The notes under the pieces are model-generated. The model was given only the letters and a program-made list of their open reading frames with translations, did no database searches and was not told the DNA's origin. The position numbers and the translations under genes are program-made. DNA of 64,000 nt, from contig NC_057767.1 of NCBI RefSeq assembly GCF_010389155.1, positions 8,105,765-8,169,764 of the forward strand. The letters are read 5' to 3'. The DNA is from Erigeron canadensis (taxonomy: Eukaryota > Streptophyta > Magnoliopsida > Asterales > Asteraceae). Positions 25,819-37,618 of this stretch are shown one piece after another; positions within the stretch are counted from its first letter, which is position 1, and every line of letters starts with the position of its first letter.

Positions 25819-26579
25819 TTTTGAACTATATTACGATCTAGTTTAATAATTGTAATCCATACAAATATCCATATATTATGACATGAATAAATAACACGCA
25901 AAAAGCTATTTAGATAAATTACTGAAAATCATGAACAAATACACCTCATGTTGACGTGCTTTGTTAGTAACAATATGAGTATATAATTATACAAAGCTAA
26001 AATTATTATCATTAAAATCAAATATACAAATATATGATGATGTATGTATAGTAATCAAAGAAAAATAAACAGAAGTATGGAAAGATATAATATATAGTAT
26101 TACATACCATTACGTATTTCCGTGATTCAACATTTCAACTAATGTGAGTAATACAACTTGATTGAATTTTTTTTTTCTTTTTTGTAGAGGAGTAAAAGTG
26201 ATGGACTTTAGTCCATGGTAACCGTCGAAGTGAATGGATTTTACATGTATTATGTATCAACAACATAGTTTCCTAATATGATACAAACTTCCTTCTAAAA
26301 TTAAGAACGAATGAGATTTTGTTTAGAATTAGATATAATGTGCATGTTAATAAACACACGTGTCGTTTAAATATTGTGCCACATGTCGTATTAAGAAAAC
26401 TTAAATCCTGTTTTAGTTTATTGATAGATTGCATATTAAATTGCTTAGTATTAATGTATTATATAAGGTTCCTGTTTTTGTAACCATGTAGTAATATTTA
26501 ACACTTTATATACTTTTGAAACAAAAATCCATGTCTATGTCATCGTAATATTTGTTTTTGGGTTTTTTTTAGACACACA
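25819..26579. other. AT-rich spacer
   Basis: No gene or bounded element was recognised in this stretch. Confidence 0.5.
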
Positions 26580-27739
26580 TATATTTTTAAATATTTTTTC
26601 AATCATTAAATTTATAGGCCGACCTTATATTAACAAATCTCCCGAAATTTATATTATTATTATCTATTGTATTATATTATATTTATATATATACAACCTA
26701 GAAAAAAAACCCCACATATCCCCAACCAAAAACAAAAACCTACGACTAAAACAAAAAAAAATAGTCGCCTACCAAGAAGTTGACTACCTAGAGGGTTTAT
26801 TTTTTTTAAATATATTTTGTTCATATTTAATCATTATTAGTATTATTGTTTAGCATTGAATTCTTATGTTATTGTAATTATTATCTTTATTAATTTAGTT
26901 TATTTTCCATTATAGGTTCATTATGGTTTATTCTTTAACAACAAAAAATAAGACCATATTAGTTCATTTTGAAGATCTTAAGTCAATACATGTTAACCAT
27001 CATCTACAACTTCGTGTTGTGCATGTATGAACTTTTTCGGAGTGAAACAACCCAAAGAAAATCAAAACGTTCGAGTTATATGTACTTTTCAAATTATATA
27101 TATTTTTTTAGTTTTCATAATTATAGTCTTAAATTTTTGCTTGTGTTTGTCTTAAATTTAGATATAACAAACTACAAATCTTTTATTTAATTAAAGTTGA
27201 AAAAAAGAGTTAACTAGATTCAACATTTATATTGAGTTAATTTTCATTTGTTTCCTTCTTTAGTTTTCGTAATTATAGTCTAAAATTGTTGTTTGTGTTT
27301 GTCTTAAGTTTAGATATAACAAACGACAAATTTTTTATTTAACTAAAGTTGAAAAAAAAAAGGGTTAACTATATTCAATATTTATATGATAATTTTCATA
27401 TGTTTTCTTCTTTAGTTTTCGAATTGATTAAGTTATCATATTGGTTCTAATGATTTTGTTGCTTTCACGGTGATTATAATATTTAATATAAACATTGAAT
27501 CTTGGCAGTGGAATCTGCCCATGAGGAATTACTGAACCACGAAGCTTAATTCTTCGAAAAATTAGTTTATTACGCATTACTTCTTCAACTTTTTTCCTTA
27601 TTTGAATCGTTTTATGTTAAATTTTTAGGTATTTTAATTTTATTTGGTATCTATTTAATATACTTGAATTCCATTTTTGTAAAAACTTTGATTATAATAT
27701 TTTAAGATTACCCGTTCATTGGACGGGTCTGAAGACTAG
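26580..27739 (+). mobile_element. Helitron family 1, diverged copy lacking its 5' end
   Basis: The order of shared blocks matches 21370-22085: 'gccgacctta', 'cctagaaaaa', 'cctacgac', 'caacaaaaaataa', 'catcatctac', 'aaaatcaaaacgttcga'. It ends with hairpin ACCCGTTCATTGGACGGGT (27710-27728) and CTAG|T at 27736-27739. A local duplication of about 170 bp (27100-27360) makes it longer than the complete copy. Confidence 0.6.
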
Positions 27740-27756
27740 TGTATATATATATATTA

Positions 27757-28045
27757 TAAAAAATAGAGCTCGTCTTTATGTTGTGGTTCTTGCGCCAAAC
27801 AATTTTTGTAGTTTTTCTTTCTAGCCGTCTAAACCATGAAGTTATAAAAAAAATAAAGCTTGTCTTTATGTTGTGGTTCTTGCGCCAAACAATTTTTGTA
27901 GTTTTTCTTTCTAGCCGTCTAAACCATGAAGTTATAAAAAAAAATAGTTTTATTTGTTTGATCTCCTCTTGGTTGTCGAGTAGTCAGGATGAAAGTAGGA
28001 GATTGAGTTGTCTTTTTTGACTTTTATATTTACCTATACGAAATA
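27757..28045 (+). repeat. Chromovirus LTR-like block A1 with 90 bp tandem duplication
   Basis: The sequence AGCTCGTCTTTATGTTGTG...GTCTAAACCATGAAGTTATA occurs twice here with a 90 bp period (27771 and 27861). It occurs once at 44821-44910 in block B1, followed in both places by the same 'gttgtcgagta' and 'gatgaaagtagg' text. The collinear order with 45430-47764 suggests both blocks belong to the same LTR. Confidence 0.65.
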
Positions 28046-28089
28046 GGATTTATATATGCCTCCAGTTTTTCAAAAGACAGAGAAAGTAA

Positions 28090-28210
28090 ATAGTAAACAC
28101 CAACTGCCATTTTCAATGGGTTTAGGTCCTAATACTTTAACGGTGTATAATGAAGGTTGAGATGTAAACAGTGTTATCTCTATCTAGGGAGAGAGACTAT
28201 TTCCCAGTTT
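28090..28210. repeat. Dispersed SINE-like repeat, copy 2
   Basis: Relative of 420-550, with the same ordered blocks ('acggtgtataatgaaggttga', 'ctctatctaggga', 'gactatttcc'). Class uncertain. Confidence 0.35.
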
Positions 28211-28480
28211 TATCTAAATAATTGAAAAAAACATTCAAATTCTCAAAAGATAAAATTCTGTTAAAATTGCTCTATACAATATACCAGTAATATTAAACTG
28301 AGTTAGGATAAACATATGAGATTCTAAATTGGTTGGAGGTCAATTAGCTTTGAATTACACTAATACTGAAAATATAAAACTTTATACACATTGAAGGGTT
28401 GCTACGACCACCTTTGGCCTCTTTGTAGCTCCGCCCCTGAGTTCTATGATCATTTTTGTTGAATATAACTTTGAGAAATC

Positions 28481-28851
28481 AGATGGTCTTTGTTGATGAA
28501 TTGGTATATATTTTTCAAATTATATACTTTGTTGCAAATTTTTTATTTAACTAAATTTGAAGGAAAAAAAGGGTAAACTGTAATCAATGTTTATATGGAG
28601 TTAATTTTCATATGTTTCTTCTTTAGCTTTCGTATTGATTAAATTGTGATGTTGGTCATATTGATGGTTACTCAAATCATATTAGCTTTGATTAACAAAT
28701 TTTGAGATTACCCATTCATTGAACGGGTCTAAGCACTAGTCGAATAATATTAGATGTCCTAAATGGAATATTTGAGGTTACCTTTTGAGTAATAATATTA
28801 GAAGGGTGTTAAGTGTTAATTAAATAAAAAAAAGCCCTAAAAGTCATCCTA
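28481..28851 (+). repeat. Near-identical duplication, copy 2 (partner 21827-22194)
   Basis: It contains the 3' part of a family-1 Helitron (hairpin ACCCATTCATTGAACGGGT, CTAGT) plus the same flank as copy 1. One hairpin base has changed. It diverges abruptly at both borders. Confidence 0.85.
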
Positions 28852-29021
28852 GTGTATTCTTGTGTCTAGTCGATCAAAAGGAAAAAGAAACAGATTGGTG
28901 TCTATATTTGCAGCCCCAAGGGAAAAAAAAAGCCTTGTTTTGGAGTTTTATTCTTTCTCTTTAAGGAGTTATCTAATTGTCTCTTGTATTTTCATTCAAG
29001 ATGAATAAGGGTACAAATATA

Positions 29022-29844
29022 GGAGAGAGATCAAATAAGAAGGTGTCTTAAAGAGAGAAGAGAGAAAAGGTCTTATGAACCAATCAGAACGTGATATGTG
29101 GATTTAAAAAAAAAACGCGGTGACATTTTTGTAAATAAATTAAACTTTTGTCAGCCTGGTTTCGGGTCAGCTTGGGTCTGGGTCAGCTTCGGTTATGATC
29201 AGCTTGGTTGGGTCAGCTTAGTCAGCCTGGGTTATGAGTCAGCTTGGTCAGCCTGGAATCTGGGTCAGCTTGGGATCTACATTTGTGTAGATTATGTGTA
29301 GTTTTGTGTCAAGCTGACCCAACCTGACCCAGACCCCAAGCTGACCCAACCCAACCCTAAGCTGACCCAAAACTCATGATCTACATTTATGTAGATTGTG
29401 TCAAGCTGATCCAACCCAAGCTAACCAAGCTGACCCAACCTGAACCAGTCCCTAAGCTGACCCAACCCAACCCCAAGCTGACCCAACCTGACCCCAAGCT
29501 GACCAAAATCTATAATCTACATTTGTGTAAATTGTGTCAAGCTGATCCAACCCAACCTGAACTAGACCCCAAGCTGACCCAACCTGACCCAAAACCCATA
29601 ATCTACATTTGTGTAGATTGTGTCAAGCTGACCAACCAAGCTAACCCAGAATCCAAGCTGACCAAACCAAGCTGAAGCTGACCTACCAAGCTGACCAATA
29701 ACCCAGGCTGACCAAGCTTCAAAAAAGTTTGATTTATTTACCAAAATGCCACCGCGTATTTTTTTTCATTTTGACACATGTCGCGTTCTAATTGGCCTAT
29801 AGGACCTTCTCTCCTTAAGACACCTTCTTTCAGGATCTCTACCC
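29022..29844. mobile_element. MULE-type element with internal minisatellite, 9 bp TSD
   Basis: Both sides carry the 9 bp duplication ACAAATATA (29013-29021 and 29845-29853), diagnostic of Mutator-like elements. The termini are long inverted repeats of about 140 bp: AAGAAGGTGTCTTAA, then GAGAGAAG, an 'aatcagaacg..atatgt' block, ACGCGGTG and a TAAATAAATTAAACTTTT block, mirrored on the right. No transposase is present. The interior consists of GGTCAGCTTGG words on the left and CCAAGCTGACC words on the right, with a higher-order unit marked by four 'atctacattt(g/a)tgta(g/a)att' boxes. Confidence 0.8.
29150..29720. repeat. AGCTGACC minisatellite, inverted halves
   Basis: From about 29150 to 29290 the repeat reads GGTCAGCTTGG. 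From about 29300 to 29720 it reads CCAAGCTGACC with spacer words AACC(C) and four ATCTACATTTGTGTA-type boxes (near 29277, 29381, 29516, 29601). The two halves can pair, giving a long cruciform potential. Confidence 0.85.
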
Positions 29845-30325
29845 ACAAATATATATATATATATATAAAAGTTTTAGCTAAAATAAAATAGGTATTACTT
29901 TTAAAACAAATAATACACAATAAATTTCTTTTCACTGAAAATTATCGTGCATCATGTAAAGTATCGTGTTTGTAAATTTTTGTGCATCAATTTAACCATA
30001 ATCTAAAGGTCAAGATATTGTCTTATTTATTTTATTTTAATACTTGTTTTACAATACCCAACCCATATATATATATATATAGTTGGTAGTAATAAATAGT
30101 ATTAAGGAAATTGTAGTCATTTTTGTCCTAGCCATATACTTCAATGCAGTAAGATACAAAAGTTGGTTGTTTGTTGTTTGTTGGGTATTTTGGCTTATTG
30201 TCGTTTTCTACACACAAGAAAAAATTGAGATGTTGTTTCAAGTCATGAAGTCGAACAGAAGTAGAAAAATAAAATTGAGTTGTCTTAGTTCTCTTTCAAC
30301 GTCAGTAAATTAATATATATTATTA

Positions 30326-33300
30326 CTAGATTAAACTGTCACACCCCACTTTAAGCGGAATCATAGGATATGACGAAAAGATATAGCATAGCACATGAAA
30401 TTTATATTAGAGTTATACTAAATGAAATCCAAATAAAAGTAGTTTTCACAAGCGGAAAGTCTAGGCAACACGCCTCAAATAGCAAAAGAAGTAGCAAATA
30501 GCAAATAATGTTCAATGTTCAAATGCAATCTAGGAGTCCATGAATGATCCTTTTATTAGTCTTCCTAAAGTCCTTATGCTCAGTCTCCTTAAGCATTGTT
30601 ATTACTTGAAAATGAATGCTCGAAAATGTCATCATAATGTTGGTGAGTTCGTAGGTTTAAATGAATACAAATGAATTTGCTGTGCATGATATATGAGGTT
30701 TGGACAATAGTGTAAATATAAACACGTAGTAGCATGTATGCATACCAAATACTGATCAATGCCATCATAGTTATCCAACAACACAACCCCATAACTCCTG
30801 CCAACAAATACAACCCCATAACTACTGCCAACAACTCAATCACACATGGTACACCAACAAACTACCAGCTGGAGTATAAAGTTGGTTAATAGTTATCAAA
30901 TAGTCTTCCATAGATATCGACAGACATCTATTGCATCATAGAAATCAACACAAGCAAGCTAGCATACACATTTCATAATTACACGTATTTGTCCAAGAAA
31001 ACAAACTAGTTTTGGCACACCTAATAAAAGAAATGAAAAATGTTTTGAGCATCATTTTCCCCCAAAGAAATAAAATAAAAAGGGACCACAAAACTCACCT
31101 CAATTAGCAATCAGTTGTGCAAAGTCCAAAAGATCACTAGAATCTACATAACATATATATGTACAAGTTACAATTATGGACATGGTCAATAACCGTCCAT
31201 TGTAACCCACATTTGATGATATACATATATGGCTACTTTCAAAATATTCACAACTGATTTGTCATGTATTATTAAGTTACAAGTCACATAACTTAATATA
31301 GTGTATTTGTTTTAATGATATACCATTGGTTTCTACAAGTTCATATTCACTGAAATTTTTGATAACTTTATCTATTTTTTATTAGAATGAAATGAACAAT
31401 TCAAGATTTCAAATCTTAACCACTATAACCTTAGAGTGTTATATACTTACATGAATTTTTACTTAATTTATTTGGCACGTTAACTATTTTTAAAAATTCC
31501 ATAATTACAGACCAGTCAGAAAATTCACTGTTCGCGCATAGAAATGTTTTATAAAAGTTAAGGATCTTCGAAGCTTCAAAAAAACCCATTTTTTTTACTG
31601 TAAACTCTTAACATCATAAAAATGTTTTTGGAAAAAAATAAACTTCCAGTTCATAAAATCGACCAAGATATGACTATTTGAAGTCGACTCAAATCTGTTC
31701 GGAAAACTCAGCTTTGCGTATTTTTGTTATAAAATTCATTTGACAACCTTAAACTTCATGTTTTGACACGAAACCAATTCCAACAGAAAGTACACTTTGT
31801 GAACTTAATTTTAGACACCAAAAACGTGACTTAACCATCTTCCATGACCAAGATACGACCTTTCAAAGTTAGCAAACTGAATCTGTCCAGATTCTGAAAT
31901 AACTCAAACTTACTGTTTTAAAGACTACTCCAATTAAATACTTATATATAAAATTTCAAATCTTTCCCACACCTATGTAGGTCAGTCAATAACACGTCTT
32001 CATAGCTATATAAATCTTTCAGATTGTCTTTATGATTTTGTCAACATTTAAATTTATAACAACACATAGCTTTATAACATTATGAATTCTACCATGCTCC
32101 ATCGATTCCAAAATTTTATTTAGTTATTAACCATACTTTTAATTTATAAAAAAAAATCTTATATTATCTTTTGAAATTTGGCCATACATATACAGTCATC
32201 AAATAGATTACAAAGAATTTACATAAATATATATAATTTAATAAAAGATAGAGATTAGAAATTTTACCACCAAAGTCGATGATCACTTCTTACGATACCT
32301 TTACAAAATAAAATAGATATAATTTATAAGAATTTTAACCATACATTATTATATAAAAGATCTTTTAAAAACATGAAGAAAAGTTAATTTAGACTCACCA
32401 AAATCCAAGAATTTTCTAGAATGATTGCTTTGATAATTGAGTGTTGAAGAAAATAAGATTTTGTGATGGTGTTTGGGTATTTGTATTCGACGGCAGTAAG
32501 CACACAAAGTTGTGTTTTAGTTTTTTGCTATGATCATTAATGATGAATATATATTTTATAAGTGTTGTGATAAATGTTGGAGTTAGTTTATAAGTAGACT
32601 CAATACATCATAAAATTCCTTGCCACCGTAAATTATAAGCTAATGATTAGGAAAAGTTGTTGTTGTAACATAAGTTGGTCACTTGGTTGTTTAAAGAATA
32701 TATTACTATCATTATATTTGAATATTTAGGATTGTGATGGGATAGTCATCCCTTTTGACCGATTAATGAACAAAAATAATTTGTAAGGTGTTATAAGCTT
32801 TCTTCGAGTCTTAACTAATTCATGCATTATCATGGTCCAATTTTATTACCTTATAACTCTAAATAGCCAACGAGTAGTATTGCTGTTAAAGAATGAATGT
32901 GACTAACAACTATACGTCTAAATATTACGGGTATAGTTATAGTCATCTATGTTTAGGAAGATCAAATGTCTAAATCCTAGACTATTGGAATCCAAGTAAT
33001 AAGAGCCACATATTGTAATGATCACCACATTTCTATGCTTGTTATACTACATAGGCACATTGACTAGTCAAAAATTTTGAAATGTAAGTTAGAGACTATC
33101 ATAAATTACCAGTTTTGGTGACGGACGTCACATAAACCCGCACGTTATGCAGGGCTCACTAAAAGCGTAATTTAAATGTAACAGATAAATACATTTTTAT
33201 TCATGATTTATGATAATATAAATAATTAGTTAGATTACAACTGATAAAATTATAATTTATGATTATATGATATATATCAAATATGTTAAAACATGACTAA

Positions 33301-33785
33301 TGAAACGTAAATATTTATAAATCATATGCAAAGATGACACCTAAAAATACATAATTTTTTTAGTTATATATAAAGAATTAAATTTAAATAATTACTAAAA
33401 TTTAATATATCTTTAGGACAGATTTAAGAGAACTTATATGATAGGATTAATTTGATTCAAGATGATATAGGTTTGCAACCGACTTATTATATACTAATTT
33501 ACTGATTCAATATTTGTGCAACTTATTATATACAATTTTGTAGATTTATGATATGTTGCAGCAAACTTCACGTGAATAACAAATAACGGAAGAAGTTATT
33601 TTTAATAATTATAATGATGATTAGGATTAATGATTATAAATAATTTAAATGACATGGATAAACATATAACACCTTAAAATTAGGAAATTAATGAAAAAAT
33701 GTCAACTTATAAAAAATCCTACATGGCATATTCTTATAAATACCAACTAAGCAAAAACATATCCTCTCTTAGTTATATAGAGAGA
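30326..33785 (-). mobile_element. Helitron (about 659 bp net) carrying a nested solo LTR
   Basis: On the minus strand the element starts A|TCTCTCTATATAACTAAGAG (junction 33785/33786). It ends with a worn hairpin (33137-33155) and, beyond the nested LTR, CTAG|T at 30326-30329. The host junction ATTATTA|TGGTGT is intact and uninterrupted in the paralogous copy near 45920-45935, which serves as an empty site. Removing the LTR and its duplicate target leaves about 659 bp. Confidence 0.8.
30337..33132. mobile_element. Solo LTR, 2.8 kb, TSD TAAAC
   Basis: It begins TGTCACACCCCAC and ends GACGTCACA, and is flanked by TAAAC on both sides (30332-30336, 33133-33137). No coding region, primer site or internal domain is present between the ends, so it is an LTR left by recombination. 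The termini resemble those of long-LTR chromoviruses. It lies 8 bp inside the end of the Helitron it interrupts. Confidence 0.8.
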
Positions 33786-33934
33786 TGGTGTATTGTTCTT
33801 TTTGAAACTAAAAGAGTAGACAAATTGGTTATTGTAGTTATGGGGTTTTTAGTCAAGCATACAAGAAATAAAATAATGATATTATAGGAGTAATTGGTTT
33901 GATTGGCGGTACAATACCCGGTGACTATCAATTG

Positions 33935-34074
33935 GGAAAGGATTCTCTAAAGTTCTCTCAACTTGGCTAGTTAAGTTGGGAAGATCTTGACCTTTGGATG
34001 AAAATCAAAGGTTAAGATTTAAAACTTATCTTTAAATCTTAACCCTTGTTTTTCATCCAAGGGAATCCTCTTCC
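33935..34074. mobile_element. Small foldback insertion in LTR copy A
   Basis: The paralogous copy B reads through from CAATTGG to ATGCTTTG over about 14 bp, while copy A has about 140 bp here. The insert ends with GGAAAGGATTC / GAATCCTCTTCC and has an inner hairpin (33991-34023 with 34031-34063: GGATGAAAA..GGTTAAGATTTAAA and its reverse). Confidence 0.6.
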
Positions 34075-35352
34075 ATGCTTTGTCCAGTCATTTAGTTTGA
34101 CTTATTTTAGTTATTGATCGTTATAAATTATCGAGAACACATAACAAACTTGGTAAACTACTATTACTTGTGGTTTGTGAAGTTTTTGAAGGTAAGATTA
34201 CTTACTTTTGACACATGAAGGATACAACAAAACTTAGTTTTAAAATATTGAACCCTGATTTTATGTTGCTTAAAGTATCTCATATATATCTTAGGTGTGG
34301 GTTATATGAGAGAGGTTGACTGGGGTATTGTTCGTGCAGTTTTATGTAGTAATGAGATGTTTATTGCATGATTTACTTATGTAGCTTGTTGTTTAAGTTG
34401 TGAATGTTTTGTGCAGACTTGTTGACATAAAACACTAGACATGATTTAAGTTGTTATGTCACGTGCATGATAAGGGCCCTAGTGTTGATATGTAGATTTG
34501 GTTGCAACCTATTTGTGTAGATAAGTCTCGAGCATTGTGTTGAAAGAGTTAAGCTTAACCCACAATTAGCCTATTTAGGCTAGTTGTGCTGCGTTGATCA
34601 CTCGGGGGCACTGTACATGTTTCCCATTTGACCCAATTAGCGTTGGTAGAGTAATTCCGAGTGAAGTGATTGACCACCAGTGTAGTAACGGGTTACTCAT
34701 GGATTTGATTATGTCTATCCATAAAGACAATGATAGACCTCATAAGGTCTACCCATCTAGTTGGGTGTGAGGTTTCCTATATGGTCATGTGGCCGCCTCA
34801 CACAACTTATTTGTGCAGATTTTATTTGTCACAACCTTTGTCTTGATTGTGTTGCTTGTGAAGTTAAGTGGCTAGTGTTAATATTAAAGGATTGTTAGGC
34901 ACATTATAAGATTTGATATTTCTATTATGTAGATTGTGTTGATATATATTGTTGTTGTGCCTTTGTGTATGCATGAGTAGTTTTATAAATTGATTTAATT
35001 GGTAATCCTTTCATTAAACTAACCTGTTATTTTACTCAACTCCAAAAGCTGACACTTGTTTTTGTGGAAATGTTGTGCCCATAGGTTAGGCATTGATTAA
35101 GCGACTTGGTAGCATGCTTGTGAGATGGGTAGCTTCTACCGGAGCTTATGGATGTTGGCTTTAGTTACCCATAGTGCATTTATTTAAGTAGACCTATTTA
35201 TTTAGCCGTTTGGCCGTTACTTTGTTGGTTTTGATTCCGTTAGGAATCAAATTGGATTTTTAAACATCGCTTCCGCAATTTGTTAACGATGTTATGTTTA
35301 TAGTTGAAATTTTTTTTGAAATCCACATTTTTATAAGGCAAGGTGTTACAAG

Positions 35353-35364
35353 TGGTATCAGAGC
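35353..35364 (+). other. Primer binding site, tRNA-Met type
   Basis: TGGTATCAGAGC lies two bases after the LTR end TTACA and is the standard site complementary to the 3' end of initiator tRNA-Met used by plant chromoviruses and many copia elements. Confidence 0.85.
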
Positions 35365-36079
35365 AATAGTTTAAATGAACCATTGACCATAGGTGCAGGT
35401 CATGGACTTAGACTAATAGTGTTGTTGCGCATTTAAGCTTAGATAATTGTGCCTTGGCCTTAAGGAAGTTGATTTTAGGAGGAGACTGGGTTAAATGTGA
35501 GAGTAGAATTAAGGCCTTTATTCAGTCTATTGTTTGCATAACTTATTTGTTTAGCCTTATTTCCCGTACTTCTCGCTACATCCGTCACTAAATATTTCGG
35601 TGCGTTTGAAAAATAAACTCTTTTATATTTCGTTGTGTTGGATTTGATATTTGTGTTGAATTGGGAATTATAAGGAGTAAATGAGTAGATTTGATGTTTT
35701 TTCCAACGGAGGAGGTACAATCGGTGATACATGAGTGCGTAAACAGACACACATGTGAAATGATACAGTTACAATTATGGTCCGGAACATAATTGCAAAT
35801 GTATCATGACATAAGTATGTTTGTGGTCATGCTTGTGTTCACTGATGTGTAATATGATTGAGTGGGTGAAAATCATATGTAGTGTTATATTTTTATATAT
35901 TTAGAATAGTCAATATGCTGTAGCTCCAATGACATTAATGGCTGATATATATTTGAAGTAGAATATTCAATTAGATGAAAGAAGTTGATGATGAAAACCT
36001 CAAGTTCTTTTCCAAACACCTTTTGTGTGAATGTGCAGCATGCACAATCAGTGGTCGGTGGCTGATAATATATAGTAAG

Positions 36080-37618
36080 GAATGTCCCGATTGAGGTTGA
36101 GATAGCTGATGGTCGTAATTCTATGGTTCGCGATGGGTTATTTGATTGTTCTTTTGATATAGAGGGTCGTTCTTTTTCTATTGGCTTGTTGCCTACTACT
36201 ATTGCTAGCTTTGATATATTATAATGTGTATGGATTGGATGTCTAAGAATGGTGTTGTTATTCTCTGTTCTAAGAAGATTGTGCGTATCACTACTCCAGA
36301 TGGTGGTGTGGTTTTCGTTTATGGTGATTAGGGGTAGTGTGAAAATTATTTCTCTTGTGAAAGCTCTTAGGTGTATCCGATAAGGATCATTCTGATCATT
36401 TTCTGGCTTATGTGATTGATTCACGGAAGGCTAATCCTTCTATTTTTTTATGTTGATGTGGTATCTAGAGTTCCCAGATGTCTTTCCTGATGATCTTCCC
36501 GGTCTTCCTCCTAATAGGGAAGTAGAGTTTCATATTGATCTTATTCCTGGTGCTACTCCTTTTGCTAAAGCACCTTATCATTTTGCTCCTACTGAGATGA
36601 AGGAGTTGATGTATCAGCTCTAAGAGTTGCTTGATAAGGGGTTTATTTGTTCGAGTTCCTCGCCTTGGGGAGCACCTATTCTGTTTGTAAAGAAGAAGGA
36701 TAGTTCTATGAGGGTTTGTCGATTACCGTGAGCTTAACAAGCGAACGGTGAAGAATAAATATCTTCTTCCTCGTATTGATGACTTATTTGATCAGTTGCA
36801 GGGCGCTTCTTTTTTTTTAAGATTGATTTACAGTCTGGTTACCATCAATTGAAGGTAAAGAAAGAAAGTGTTGCTAAGACAACTTTTCGTACTCATTATG
36901 GGCAATATGAGTTCTTGGTCATGCCTTTTGGTCTAACTAATGCTCCAGCTGCTTTCATGGATCTCTTGAATCGGATTGTCAGCCTTTTCTCGATCATTTT
37001 GTTATTGTTTTTATCGATGACATTCTTATCTATTCTAAATATGTCGAGGAGCATCGTAAGCACTTGAGGACTGTTCTTGAGGTTCTCAGGGAGAATAAGT
37101 TATATGCTAACTTCTTCAAGTGCGGATTCTGGCTTAAGGAAGTTCTTTTTCTTGGGCATGTCATTTCCAGTGAAGGTTTGAAAGTTGATCTTTCAAAAAT
37201 CGAGGTTGTGATGAAGTGGGAACAACCCAAGTCACCGGCAGAGATTAAGTCTTTTTTGGGTTTAGCTGCCTATTACAGGAGGTTCATTCAGGATTTCTCA
37301 TGTATCGTGAAGCCTATGAGTGAGTTGACAAAAAAAGGTGTGAACTTCTTGTGGACTAATTCACAGGAAGAAATTGAAGAAGAAATTGTGAGAAGCTCCT
37401 ATTCTCACTTTTCCTGAAGGTATCGAGGATATGGTGGCTTATAGCGATGTTTCTGGTACTGGTTTGGGTTGTGTCTAGATGCATCGGGGTAAGGTAATTG
37501 CTTATGCTTCACGTCAGTTGAAGCCACATGAGAAGAATTATCCAACCCATGATTTGGAGCTTGCAGCGGTGTTTTTTGCTTTGAAAATATGGAGACATTA
37601 TCTTTGTGGCAATGATGT
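36080..37618 (+). pseudogene. Ty3/gypsy chromovirus pol remnant (PR-RT-RNase H)
   Basis: In order the plus strand gives: a protease tail (RSFSIGLLPTTIASFDI, MDWMSKNGVVI), [72 protein letters not shown], the RT catalytic FIDDILIYS (about 37012-37038) and FLGHVISSEG. These are followed by FLGLAAYYRRFIQDFS and an RNase H start ([30 protein letters not shown]). Wording and order fit the Tekay/Del chromovirus lineage. Multiple frameshifts and stops (for example near 36622, 36730 and 37477) make it inactive. Gag, integrase and chromodomain are missing; the frame ends abruptly at about 37618, where unrelated repeat DNA begins. Confidence 0.85.

Larger units (their letters stand above)
30075..35350 (+). 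mobile_element. 5' LTR-like end of Ty3/gypsy element (copy A), interrupted
   Basis: Segments 30075-30325 and 33786-35350 are collinear with 45430-47764. The right border is GGTGTTACA, followed two bases later by a primer binding site, so this is the 5' LTR. It is split by a Helitron carrying a nested solo LTR (30326-33785) and by a small foldback insertion (33935-34074). The left border is unresolved; block 27757-28045 may also belong to it. Confidence 0.65.

Noticed and set aside
20000..28000. Regularly spaced GC hairpins considered as a CRISPR-like or regulatory array
   Set aside because: Each hairpin is followed by CTAG|T and belongs to a Helitron end of differing sequence; spacing is irregular and the genome is a plant.
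29376..29744. Open frames of 99 and 60 codons rich in KLTQP or GQLG repeats
   Set aside because: They are translations of the AGCTGACC minisatellite in the MULE and have no protein character beyond the DNA repeat.
35885..36424. Minus-strand frame of 179 codons
   Set aside because: It is the shadow of the protease part of the plus-strand chromovirus pol remnant.
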